NCBI GenBank assembly: GCA_036873135.1
Contig: JAPTYO010000011.1
Span: 8,113,071 to 8,177,070 of the forward strand
DNA length: 64,000 bases
Direction of reading: 5' to 3'
Source: Clarkia xantiana subsp. parviflora
Taxonomy: Eukaryota > Streptophyta > Magnoliopsida > Myrtales > Onagraceae
The position numbers and the translations under genes are program-made. The notes beneath the pieces were generated by a model. It saw only the letters and a program-made list of their open reading frames with translations, had not been told where the DNA came from and did no database searches. The stretch's first letter is position 1, and each line of letters starts with the position of its first letter. Shown piece by piece: positions 38,601 to 49,603 of this stretch.

Positions 38601-41600
38601 TATTTCTATCGATATTTGGACACATCACTCTATTGAAGACGGAAAGAATATATTATTTTCTTTTGGTTGGTGATATTTATTTTTTCACAAACCTTCTCAA
38701 ATCTCTCAGGGATTATCTTCAGTTCGCCTGTCTCAACAGCGTGAAGAGCCTTCTCAGCCAATGGTTCCATTGATACAAACCATTGCTTACTCACCAATGG
38801 CTCTATTATCTGTCATTTGGTATAGATAGCAGAATATCAGGAAAAGAGATAGACCTCTTATATATCACATAAAGGTACAGGCGCTTTAAAGGAGCAAGAA
38901 GTTAAATATTTTCTTACTTCTCCACCACGTTGGGATCTAGGAACCCTTGACATATGTGGTTCCTTTTTGACAGCTAAGCCAGTCTCTTCGAGATCAGCCC
39001 ACAGCTTCTTCCTTGCTTCAAAACGATCAAGTCCGCTGATATGCCAAACATCAAATGTCAATAAATCAAACTTTTATTATTGTCCGCACACCACATAACT
39101 GTTCAAAATGCAATCACTTACCAAAATAATCCAGCTACTTCATTTAGCGTACCATCCTTGTTCATCACATTAAGTATGGGTAAGCCAAGCTTTCTAGCAA
39201 GAAGGTAATCATTGTGATCATGACCAGGGCTTATCTTCAGGACGCCAGTTCCAAACTCCTTATCTACATACTGGATCAAGGAAAACAATCAATAACTCAA
39301 AATCACTTATTTTGCAAGGATAAAATGGGATTCGACTCTTTCTACCATGGTAAGACGAATCATCCACACTCAAAGTGTAATATTGAATAACAAAGAGAGC
39401 TTTTCCAGAGCATGATTTCTCTCCTTTTGCATTCAGAAAGTTGTGATAGAAAGTCTACCCAACTCTATAGCCTTCCTAAAGATGACTCTATATATTTAAC
39501 CTACTACCTAATAATCTAGATGTTTCCAGTTCCCTAAATTATCGTTTGGAGCACAAAAATAAAAGCTTGTAATGCACAGAGACAAAAATAAAGATGTAAT
39601 CAAATTGAAGACCTATGAAGCTACGAATACTCTCTCTTATGGTGCCCAAATACCCTGAATATAAAAAAAAAAAACACACACGCACACACAAATTATTACC
39701 TTCTCAGAAATAATAGGAACATGTCGCCCATACGTCATAGGTACAATTGCCATCAAACCTATGTACTTTTTATAGCGCTCATCCTGCAATTCATTGTAAA
39801 AATACATCATATTTCATTTCAAATCAAAACCTTATTAACTGACAACAACAGAATGCGGATAAAAGAACAGGCTATTTAAAATGATTTCAGAAATTCCGAT
39901 TAATATGATACAGCAGTTTCTGAGGCATAACTTCGCTTAGACATAGTTAACTTCGTACAAACAAAATTCAAATAAACCAATTCATTTTAACTTCACTTAG
40001 AGAAAAGAAATGGCAAATTCAAACAACCAATTCGACCTAATTCAACTGATATAGTTAGCAGTATTAACAAGTAAAGCATATCTTGAAGATATGTCAGACT
40101 AAAGCAAGCAAAAATTACAACACCTGAGGATTTACTGCAATGGCTACATCACCAAACAGAGTCTCTGGGCGAGTAGTTGCTACTGTCAAGTAATCATCCC
40201 TACAAGTAGAGCATCAAAAAGTCAATCCATGTTATCAAGAACAACAAACTGGAACTTTAAAAAGAAACACGTATGTAAGAAATAAAAGGATTGACAATCT
40301 CTAAGAGCCTGTCATGTCTATGTGACCTGCACAGCAACAACCTACTCCCAAGGGTTCACTATGTTAAGGTCAGTGTACTGGTATCATGCTAAGTTCAAAT
40401 CTGCTGTGCAGGAGTCAGCAACTGATATAGGTCTCAAGTAGTACTTAAAAGCAACATCCAGGTGAAACTTGCCAGAATTCAAGTCCACGTTTTCATGTAA
40501 AAGCAGGTCTTAAGACTACCATACTGGAAAAATAAACAAATAACATACAGACACATAAATGAGTCTATTTACACCACATATTAGCTTAAAACATTTGTTT
40601 AAAAAAATGGCCTTTCCACTTGTAAGCATGGTACCTACACCAAAATCAATCCATACAACTAAAACAGAGCTACATAATAGAAGGAATGCACTTGCACATA
40701 ATATATGAGAAAAAAATTAGTAAATACTTTGAACCACCAGCAACCCGATACTTAATGTGGTAAAGAGTGCCAGACTCTTCAGAATATTCCACTTCCTGAA
40801 TAGTAAGACGAGGCCAGTGTTAGTGCAAACACTTGGCAGAAGGAAGAGGCAAAAGTAAAGTCAATAGGAATTCTCAAAGAACTTACTAAATCTGAAACTG
40901 CAGTCTGCAGATTCGGCGACCAGTTAACCATATATGAACCTGTTTAGCAACAAAAAGAGCATATGAGCACTATTTACTTAGGTTACTCTTATCTGAATGA
41001 AAATGAAATTGTAACATATTGAATATTGATAAAGTAGTTTGAACTATATAAATAAAATAAATTTAATTAAAAAAAAAGCAACGAAGGAAAGCATCAACAA
41101 TGAGGATTTGGACAGGTATCAACTCTGAGAGTTTAGTTGCTATAAATTTCAGGCTACCTTATGCGTGCAAGTTATTGAAATGAGCAAAGTTTCTCATCCA
41201 TTTCCGAGTCATACCTTGATAAATTAAACCCTTCTCATGAAGCCTGACAAAGGCCTCTATTACAGCTCCTGAACAAATAGAAAGAATCCAGTGTCAGACC
41301 GGCTTAAGTAACGCAGATCTATGAAAATTTGAAAACCCGGTTTCATAATTCATACTCATAAATTTTCCTTTCAAAAAGCACTTTAGACCATAGAATCACC
41401 ACAGACTAAAGCAAGCATCTAAACATAGGACTTATTTGAGAAAATTACGAAAATGTCATGTAAAAATTTAAACATTATTTGGAATCCTCTTGTAACATAA
41501 TCAAGGACCCTTTTAGAAGTCTAAACAGAAATTAAAGACAATTCATTACTATGCTCAGTAAAACTGCCTTACGACTTAGCTGCTCATCAAGAGTAAAGTG

Positions 41601-43381
41601 CTCCCTACTCCAATCACAAGAAGCACCAAGCCTCTTAATCTGGTTTGTTATAGTTCCACCATACCTAAAAGTATAAAGTATAGTAAGTACCCAAAGGGAA
41701 AGAAACGCCAGGTACAGTTCTCAGGGAAAAGAAGCAACAAAGATGAAAACTCAAAGCTACTGTGTAAAGAGAAACCATCGGAGCTCAGCATGTAACTACC
41801 AAGTACCATCATAAGGTCATCCAACAGTGGGCTTCCACTATTAAGCTACATTGGCAGAGATAGTCACTTCAGTTATATTTACAAAGACCTACCTCTACCA
41901 CCTTTACCCGAATTTCACCACAAGAACACTACCTTGCCATTAATACATTAACAAGCAATATACAATATCACCGATAAATTGTAACTTATCCCTTTTCTAT
42001 ATCATAAACCACCCCCGACCCCCGGGAAAGTTCAATTCATAAGATACGTATACCACACTATCACTGTTACACTGGTATGGCATGAGAGATTTTCATCAAC
42101 ATTATGCTAATAAAATTTCATAGTACACAATGCAATGCTTCTACGTATTAAGCTGCATAGGGATGCCAGCTCTAATTTCTACAAATAAGAACAGGTGAGA
42201 GAGAAGTACTTCTCCTTCCATTCCCATACTCGTTTTGTGAAATCATCTCTACTCAAGTCCGTCCTTTTTATTCCTTCAGATGCCAGCATTTTTTCCACAA
42301 CCAACTGAAATTATATCAACTCGCAAAATAAGAATAAACTTCAAATTTGCAAAGAGACATATCAGGATAACAACAAAGATGCCACGTGATTTTCTAGATA
42401 TAAGGCTGTAAAAATTCAGATCACATAAAGAGAAAGACATGTCCAAATAACTTTTGACAATTAAGACTAACCTGGGTAGCTATACCAGCATGATCGGTTC
42501 CAGGAATCCAAAGAGTTGGCTTTCCCTTCATTCGATTATACCTTATCAGGATATCCTGAAAAAATTACTCACAACAATCATGAACAGAGAAAGCCATCCA
42601 TCACAAAGGGTACAGATAGAAGAAAGTTGAGAGTGCTACACCAATCTTATAACTTAATTCTACCACTCTCACTCTAACCAAAGAACAAAAAAGACTCTAA
42701 TAAATTACTCATCTCCCTATATTACAAAATCAACATGTTCGTCTACCATATAGGATTTCCAATAATCACAATGAACATTACGAGCATGACTTGGTACAAA
42801 GCTTAATAGCTTAATAAGAAGAGCATTTGAAATGAATCACTCGGCAACCTCAAGAGTCACGAACATAGCATGGCCCATGTGCAGCGAACCAGTGACATTA
42901 GGAGGCGGCATGGATATAACAAAAGGATCAGTTCCTTTATCAAAACTTGGCTTGAAGTATCCTTGAGAATCCCACCTGCCGTTAAGAGGATGCAAATAGT
43001 CCATCAAACTACCGAACACAAGTCAAAGCATACGGATACTGCATTCCAATTATCAAGACGATACCAATTGTATATTCTTTCTTCCGAGGTGAAGTCAAAG
43101 GACTTTGCTATCTCTGGAGAAGAAAAAACGCCATTATCGGCCGCCGCAACTGCAATTCATTATCAAGATAGAACAATCAATCAAACCACGCGGTGAGCTT
43201 CAAATATGATTTCCAATGAGCGAGGACTACCTGCGTAGAACCTCATTCTGAATCTGCTAATTTGCCTCTGCGGAGCTCTAGCGCAACGGCCATGTCGAGT
43301 GGAGAAGAGAAGCGGGTTCAGTAGATAAGACGAGGATGGAGATAAGAGCGACTGCCCTGAGAAAGCAGTGCAGAGCTTCAT
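32627..43381 (-). CDS. EMB2247: Valyl-tRNA synthetase, organellar type, 27 exons
   Basis: A class I aminoacyl-tRNA synthetase that charges tRNA-Val. I built 27 exons with GT-AG borders and one open frame of 971 aa: 43231-43381, 43065-43149, 42849-42975, 42472-42555, 42210-42304, 41573-41664, 41215-41268, 40887-40939, 40728-40795, 40124-40199, 39700-39783, 39122-39270, 38918-39035, 38693-38809, 37669-37889, 36843-36932, 35960-36071, 35360-35470, 35066-35203, 34410-34460, 34210-34322, 33770-33920, 33525-33629, 33309-33410, 33079-33151, 32833-32999, 32627-32755. The ATP-binding HMGH is in exon 3, the editing-domain [10 protein letters not shown] in exon 10, the KMSKS loop in exon 18 and the C-terminal coiled-coil arm in exons 26-27. 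The first 50 residues are Ser/Arg-rich with few acidic residues, like an organelle transit peptide. Length and sequence match Arabidopsis EMB2247 (about 970 aa as I recall). It appears intact. Confidence 0.95.
38321..38627 (+). mobile_element. Solo LTR in a ValRS intron
   Basis: This 307-bp sequence begins TGTTACGGCC, ends GGACACATCA (TG...CA), and is flanked by the perfect 5-bp duplication CTCTA (38316-38320 and 38628-38632). Inside, in plus orientation, is a TATA-like CTATATATAGGG near 38479. No internal retrotransposon sequence is adjacent, so it fits a solo LTR left by LTR-LTR recombination. It lies in the intron between 37889 and 38693, antisense to the ValRS gene and about 65 bp from an exon. 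Confidence 0.8.
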
Positions 43382-44642
43382 TGCAGTGTCTCTGACGGTT
43401 GTAAGTGGAAGATGAAGAAGACGATATTTATTTACTCGATGCTTCTCTAACTTCTATAAGTTCTAACTTCTAACTAAGGTTGGGTAAAAAAAAAACTAAG
43501 GTTGGGTTATAAAAAAAAAAAAAAAAAAAAAAAAAACTAAGGTTGGGTAAGACTTAAGAGTGGGTCGGGTTGGGCTTTATAAGCTCTCGGGTCCGAAGTT
43601 TCCGGATTCACTTTCAACCAGAACTACGGTTAAACTTTTCAACAAGATAGCAAAGCTCTCTCCCAAGTCCCATCTTCTTTTCCTCTTTACTCTCTCCCCT
43701 CTTCACTTTTAACTTTTAAGTTCTAAAATCACTTTTCCTCTTTGCAATTGTAAAAATCAATTTATTTTTACAAATTTTGAGCTAAAATATTTTATCTAAG
43801 CAATCTTCTCAAACAATTATAGTCAAAATCTACAATTAGCTATTTCCAACCCGCATTAATACGGATTCGGTTCGCCATATTTTTTTCTTATAATACCGCA
43901 CTAGGAACCCACTTAGCTAGGTTTCTAGACCGGCCATTGTCACAAGCCAACTTGTGTTATTTACTACGGGACATTGATTCAAGTATGAATCATTCGATAC
44001 GGACATATAACCGACATGAATTATCTGATATGAGACGCATATTTATCCAACAATAGTAATGTGATATCGGACATAATATATGTAATTTTGAGGCGCATAC
44101 ATATAGTCGCTTTTCGAAAGATGATATTTACCCCCTACTCGTAAACGAGTTTTGCTATCGGGTTACTAGCATAGCAAATCATCCCCGAGCATATAACAAA
44201 ATCACTAGGTCTAACAAGTATTAAAACTCGGAGACATTGCTTAAGAACTTCTCATAGAACCAACATAATATAGAATACCACATAATCACATAAATCATAC
44301 TAAAAGTAAATAGATTCTTGAATAGTTTTATACCACATAATCACATAAATCATACTTAAGTTAGATTCTTGAATAGTTTTAAGACTTGTATCACAACCTA
44401 TTTATAGACTTGAATGGTTCAACAATCACAATATATGGCGCCAATTCTGTTAACAACGATTCTAGAAAAAAATTGGCGGGAAAATCCATTCCTTCTCTGT
44501 TGTAAATAAATCATTTGCAGATCATTTCTATGTTTTACATGCATGTATTATTATTTAATCAAATTTGACCAAGACAATCACGTACCATTCACTATCACCA
44601 AGAGCTCCATGCACCATATTACATCATCATACATTATATATA
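43382..44642. other. ValRS upstream region and intergenic DNA
   Basis: This holds the presumed promoter and leader of the minus-strand ValRS gene. It includes three spaced copies of CTAAGGTTGGGT separated by A-rich runs (43474-43550) and a direct duplication of about 55 bp (44275-44329 and 44330-44381). No ORF is supported. Confidence 0.5.
44275..44381 (+). repeat. Two-copy direct repeat, about 55 bp
   Basis: Two adjacent copies both start ATACCACATAATCACATAA and end TTCTTGAATAGTTTTA. The second copy is 3 bp shorter. It is a simple local duplication. Confidence 0.85.
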
Positions 44643-45540
44643 CTAGTGTACTTTCCCCGCGCGTCGCGCAGGATGATTGGTAGATATTTATACATGAATA
44701 TAATAATATATTTATAGCGAAAAAAGTTTTTTCACAAATCTTAATTAAGAGTAATTTTATACAAAATGTTACACAACATGGTGTCATTAATGCAAGATAT
44801 GTAAAGAACAAACAGAGAGCTCAATTAAAACCTTACAACTAATCTTTGTTCTTCCGCATCAATCTTCTTGAAAGGTTGGTGTGCAAATATGCTGCAAAAC
44901 AAATATGGTATAGTTTAGAAAACCTCCACCATTAGACAAAGAAATAAACATATCATCAAATCTCTCTTGTTGATTCCTTAAACCCTAAACCCTAGAAAAT
45001 GTAATGCTCCTGAGAAGATATCTAAACACAGAAAACCATGATGTTGATGCTTAATTTTTAACATAGTGATATCACTGAAACTGGACGGAAGCAAGTCACC
45101 TCTAGAAACTGAGCCAAACAATTCGCAAATTCAGTCATGCCGTAACTGAAAAAAGACCACACTACTAATGGAACTATCTATAGAACACGCTAAAAAAGAT
45201 TGCATATGTTCAATAAAGTTGAACAAAGAAATAAATAGCATAGATTGATGACACCAAGTCGTTGCAACAACTGGAGCATAACTATTTGATCAAACAAAGC
45301 TACAAAAGAAATGTGTCATGCCGATGAATAAAGTGGAAAAATTTGCAGAAGTTGGGTCAGTAAATGAACTTACCTACTTAAACTCTGAGCTTCAGTTTTA
45401 TAGTCAAGTCCATCAGTAGTGACCCCTGAAATTTATTACACGACTTGTCCATGACTGCACTATTCATATTAGAAAAATACATTACTCATGGCATTATCCA
45501 GATTTCATTGAAAATAGACATGCTATATAGATATATAGAT
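44643..45540 (-). mobile_element. Possible Helitron (3' terminus clear, 5' end uncertain)
   Basis: On the minus strand the 3' end reads as a GC hairpin (CCTGCGC-GAC-GCGCGGG) followed by GAAAGTACACTAG, adjacent to a host A at 44642. This is very similar to the 3' end of the Helitron at 57153-57715. A matching 5' start (TCTATATA...) could be at about 45532 or 45540, next to a T, but TATAGA repeats there make the choice ambiguous. The element could also extend further right. Within it, the minus strand has an acceptor-like TTTTGCAG near 44895 followed by an open 3' exon-like stretch. Confidence 0.45.
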
Positions 45541-46409
45541 ATAGTTCATACTTGGACTTCTATTGGCAGATCAAGCATATGCAGAATACCAAGAAAATTA
45601 ATGACATTCTTTCAAATGGTTTCTTCCAATTCAACAAACACAACAACAATGGTATTAGTTGAACTTTAGAGGTAAATAGTAAAATCTAAGGAACCCATAA
45701 AACACCATAGGGACGGAATTTCTAGAAGTACACCTATCAAATCACAACATTTCTTGAACTCATGAGTAACCTTTATTTTCTGTTTAGCGTTTAGAAAGGT
45801 GCTGCTTTAAAATGCAAGAGATTTATGGGCTCTTTAAATACAAATTTGGACATTAGCTAAGGCAAAACGAATGCTAAGTGCAACTCCAATCAAGGCAAAA
45901 GAGATTATTGATATCTTTTTTAACCTCCTAACTCCGTCTTTAGAGGTTCCATGCTACAAAGTTAGAATAAGTACCTGAAGAAAAAATAGTTGGTACATAA
46001 AAATAAAATCATACTTTATCAAAGTACCATCTTCAGCAGTAGCAGTAGCTTCTGGCCTTCTCCAACTGAATAATGGTAGTCTCCACAGTGACTGCGAGCT
46101 TGAAGAAGTCATTAAGGCTCTTGGCCTGCAATGAAGTTTTCTTCTCTAAGGTGGTCGATGCAATTGATGGCATGCGCTCATTAGATGTTGGGTTTTGGTC
46201 CTTTAAGACACCATTGAGCACATTGATGATTGCAGGACTTGCACCTTGCCTCTAGTAGATGCCTTTCCCGCGTCAACTCCGGCAGCCCCACCATGTATAG
46301 TTTGATTTGAGTGGTGGTTGGGTTGTAATTGAGATTGCTGCTGCATTGACTTGGTTTCTCCACAGTACTCTAAAATAACAACAAGTGTGTACCAAAAAAT
46401 CCACCAAGA
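45541..46409. other. Exon-like minus-strand fragments, unassigned
   Basis: This contains minus-strand open segments at 46033-46221 and 46181-46363 in different frames. The translations are glutamine- and serine-containing but match no family I know. They could be exons of a decayed or captured gene. There is no complete gene model. Confidence 0.3.
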
Positions 46410-46418
46410 TAAATATTA

Positions 46419-46941
46419 GGGTTAACAGGTCTTTTGGTCCATAATGTTTGACAACTTTTGGGTTTTGATCAATGATGTTTTTTTTTACCTTGTTTTGGTA
46501 CTATATGTTTGCAGATTTTTTCTAGTTTTGGTCTAACTATTACATTCCGTCCATTTTTTGACATGTACAAGTCACGTGATCCACCATAAACTTTCAATTT
46601 TGTTCAATTTAGTCTCTCTAATACTTTCCTAACCTTTTTTTGGTTCAATTTAGTCCCAAAGTTTCAAAAATTCAATTGGAAATATTGTCCAATTTGGTCA
46701 ATTTTGAAACTTCGGGACTAAATTGAACAAAATAAAGGTTAAGGAAGTATTAGAGAGACTAAGTTTAAAGTTTAGAGTGGATCACGTGACTTGAACATGT
46801 CAAAAAATGGACGGAATGTAACGGTTAGACCAAAACTAGAAAAAATCTGCAAGCATATGGTACCAAAACTAGGTAAAAAAAACATCATTGACCAAAATTC
46901 AAAAGTTGTCAAACATTATGGACCAAAAGACCTGTTAACCC
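46419..46941. mobile_element. Mutator-like foldback element, 523 bp
   Basis: The two halves of this element are near-perfect inverted copies of each other along almost the full length, starting GGGTTAACAGGTCTTTTGG and ending with its complement. It is flanked by perfect 9-bp duplications TAAATATTA (46410-46418 and 46942-46950), typical of Mutator-like transposition. There is no ORF. A transcript would fold into a hairpin of roughly 250 bp. Confidence 0.85.
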
Positions 46942-46950
46942 TAAATATTA

Positions 46951-47882
46951 ATTGAAGTTATGTGCCATGAAGAATCAGCCAGATTATTTGTACAACCAAA
47001 GCATTTCAGATACAGACAAAACTATAAGCATCAGAGGAAACATATAATCAATCAGAATTTTGGATTCCTCAAGCATCATAAAGAATTAAAGAATTCCAAT
47101 AGAGAGCAGAATCAACGTACCTTTTGTGACCAAAGATGGAGGGATTAGCTCAATGTTATAAATTTTGTTAATCACCAAAAATCAGCCAATTCTTCTGCAA
47201 TTTACAAACAGTAACATTGTTATCTTTAGCATAAGAATTAAAGACAGGCTTCTTCCATGAAGCATGATAAATTGCAATTCTACTTTTAAAGGGTGCAGTC
47301 AGTCGAAGCATATGCTATACTTGGATTAAGCCGATAGGACATCCATTCCTTGTTGCGAAGATAAGCAACACGAAAAAAAGTTTTATTTACCAGATTCAAC
47401 ATTGCGCTCTGTTCCCATGGCAACCGTGATTCTAGTTCCAGATCCAGGTTCGAGAACTTCATTAATGACAAAGTTCTGCACATGAAAGCAACAGAGTTAG
47501 GTAGGTAACCACTCATTATTATCTGGAACACCAAATGGATTTTTGTGCCATAAAGAATCAACCAGATTACTTGCACAACTGAAGCCCCCTTTATCATCCC
47601 GGACTTCTAAATCTGTGAGAAGGTAGATTATATATTCATAAATTAATTGTAATACACAAATGTGCTACTGTTATAGATACACACATTTTCCAACTCATTC
47701 TTAATCAATTTAAAAGCATGTGGAAATAAAATATCTAAAGGAGAAGATCGAATCAATCATGGAAATTTCAATTCATAAGCAAATTAAGATGAAATGAAAA
47801 TTTTCAAGGATATTAAAGATATCTAAAATAATGTCTTTCATCGTCTCAGCACAACTAGTAGCGGATGAAGATAATGGATGCA
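46951..47882. other. Exon-like minus-strand fragments near the copia insertion
   Basis: There are short minus-strand open segments bounded by plausible splice sites. One of about 90 bp near 47392-47477 includes VLEPGSGTRITVAMGTE. Two stretches, 46957-46995 and 47545-47580, are diverged copies of each other. I cannot assemble or name a gene. The segments may belong with the exon-like pieces at 53.4-54.1 kb on the other side of the copia element. Confidence 0.3.
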
Positions 47883-47887
47883 TAAAG

Positions 47888-48234
47888 TGTTGAGAGTCAA
47901 GCCCAGCCCAGTTGTCAAGCCCATGAATTGTTTAGTTTTAATCTTTTGTTTGTGTTTAGCTTTTGGGCTGAGATTCTTTTGGGCTGAGATTTGTTTTTAG
48001 CCCAGTTACTGTATTTGTATAGTGGACCGGTTCCTTCTTGTATGTTGGGTTAAGGCCCTCGAGCTGGTCTCGGGCCTTCCTTTAGTGATAAATAAGGGGA
48101 GAGGCAGCCAGGTGAAGGAACCTGCCTCGATGAACCGCAACTGTGTGTGTCCTTTCATTTTTCCTTCGACATTTCTCTCCAAGAAATATCTCTTGATCTT
48201 CCTCATCTGAAACCCTAGGTTTCAACATTTATCA
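47888..48234 (+). repeat. 5' LTR of copia element (347 bp)
   Basis: It begins TGTTGAGAGTC and ends CAACATTTATCA. It is directly followed by the primer-binding site. It has 10 bp fewer than the 3' LTR near 47940. Confidence 0.95.
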
Positions 48235-48246
48235 TGGTATCAGAGC
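48235..48246 (+). other. Primer-binding site
   Basis: The sequence TGGTATCAGAGC directly after the 5' LTR is the standard site complementary to initiator methionine tRNA used by plant Ty1-copia elements. Confidence 0.9.
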
Positions 48247-48481
48247 ATTGAGCGATTTCCGCTCATGCTTTCTCGATCCGAATCCGCTTCCGCTTCTATG
48301 TCTGTAACCCTAGCCTAGACTCCTTGCTCGTTTTCTGTTGACAGATCGATCTTCTTTCTCATATCGATTTTCTTGAAGTGACGTTTCGTTTTTTCACCGG
48401 ATCTTCAGAGTCGTGGCCCTGTGACTAATCTTCACAACATCTCCTTCAATTTGCCGTGACGATTCATCTGGATCTTATTCG

Positions 48482-49603
48482 ATGGCTGATGAAGACAGAA
48501 ATCCGACGGATGGCAGCGTGGAGGAATCAAATCCGCTTTTGGTACCCACTGCAACCGAAGGAGAATTACATGGTGCTGATCTTGGATCACAGGTTCATGC
48601 GTTTCATCCCCTATTTTTTCATCCCTCTGATAACCCTGGATTGAGTCCTATCTCTATGAAATTGACTGGTATGGATACTTATCGCAAATGGAGTCGCGGT
48701 CTGCAGATAGTTTTGTTAGGCAAAAACAAACTAGGATTTATAACTGGATCCTGCAAACGCGAATCTTTCGACCAAAGTTTACGGCACCTCTGGGATCGCT
48801 GTAACGCTGTTGTGTTTGGTTGGATTATTAACTCCATCTCTGATGATATTGCTGATGGTATCATGTACTGTGATAGTGCTTATGTTGCGTGGCAAGATTT
48901 GAAACAGAGGTTTGACAAGATCAATGGTTCAAGGATCTACCAGATTCATAGGGAAATCGTCACTGCAACCCAAGGAGTTGATTTCATATCTGTGTTTTTC
49001 ACAAAACTCAAGAACCTATGGACAGAATATGATACAGCGTGTTCTCTACCCCATATTGAGGGTGATGCATTCAAGAAACACCTTGATCACAAAGAGAACC
49101 AGAGATTATTTCAGTTTTTGATGGGATTAAGTGACAACTTTGCCAACGTGCGCAGCAACCTTCTTTTATGGTCACCACTGCCTTCACTCAATCGGGCCTA
49201 TAACATACTTATGCAGGAGGAAAACCAGAAAGAAGTGTCTGCTACCATTATGGCTGATAATGTCTCTCTGACTACAAACAATATCCCACTCAATCAGATC
49301 GATGCCAGGAATAAGAAATGGAGTTTTAATCCCAATCTGAATTCCAATCTGCAATGTGATTTTTGCAAAAAGAAGGGCCACACTATCAGTAGATGTTATG
49401 CCAAAGGATGCGATTATTGCCAAAGAAAAGGCCATGTGAGGGAAAATTGCTTCAAACTGAAAGAATTGAATAAGGCCAAAGCCACCATAGCCAAAGCCAA
49501 CGCAGCTTCTGGAGCAAATGAAGATGATTTTGATTATGATGCTTCAGTCTCTATTCCACACTCTGGCACTGGTACTAAGGTGGTCACCTTAACAGGGGAG
49601 TAA
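48482..49603 (+). CDS. copia Gag region with zinc knuckle
   Basis: This is an open frame of 373 aa from an ATG about 240 bp after the primer-binding site. Residues roughly 60-240 resemble the copia Gag (UBN2/Retrotran_gag) domain. A CX2CX4HX4C zinc knuckle (C-DF-C-KKKG-H-TISR-C) lies at about residue 290, with a second partial knuckle after it. The frame ends at a TAA at 49601, but the same frame continues open into the protease region. In related elements gag and pol form one polyprotein, so this stop looks like a secondary nonsense change. Confidence 0.85.
   Translation: MADEDRNPTDGSVEESNPLLVPTATEGELHGADLGSQVHAFHPLFFHPSDNPGLSPISMKLTGMDTYRKWSRGLQIVLLGKNKLGFITGSCKRESFDQSLRHLWDRCNAVVFGWIINSISDDIADGIMYCDSAYVAWQDLKQRFDKINGSRIYQIHREIVTATQGVDFISVFFTKLKNLWTEYDTACSLPHIEGDAFKKHLDHKENQRLFQFLMGLSDNFANVRSNLLLWSPLPSLNRAYNILMQEENQKEVSATIMADNVSLTTNNIPLNQIDARNKKWSFNPNLNSNLQCDFCKKKGHTISRCYAKGCDYCQRKGHVRENCFKLKELNKAKATIAKANAASGANEDDFDYDASVSIPHSGTGTKVVTLTGE

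Noticed and set aside
44978..45000. TAAACCCTAAACCCTAG as an interstitial telomere repeat
   Set aside because: Only about two units are present. This motif is also common in plant promoters and leaders by chance.
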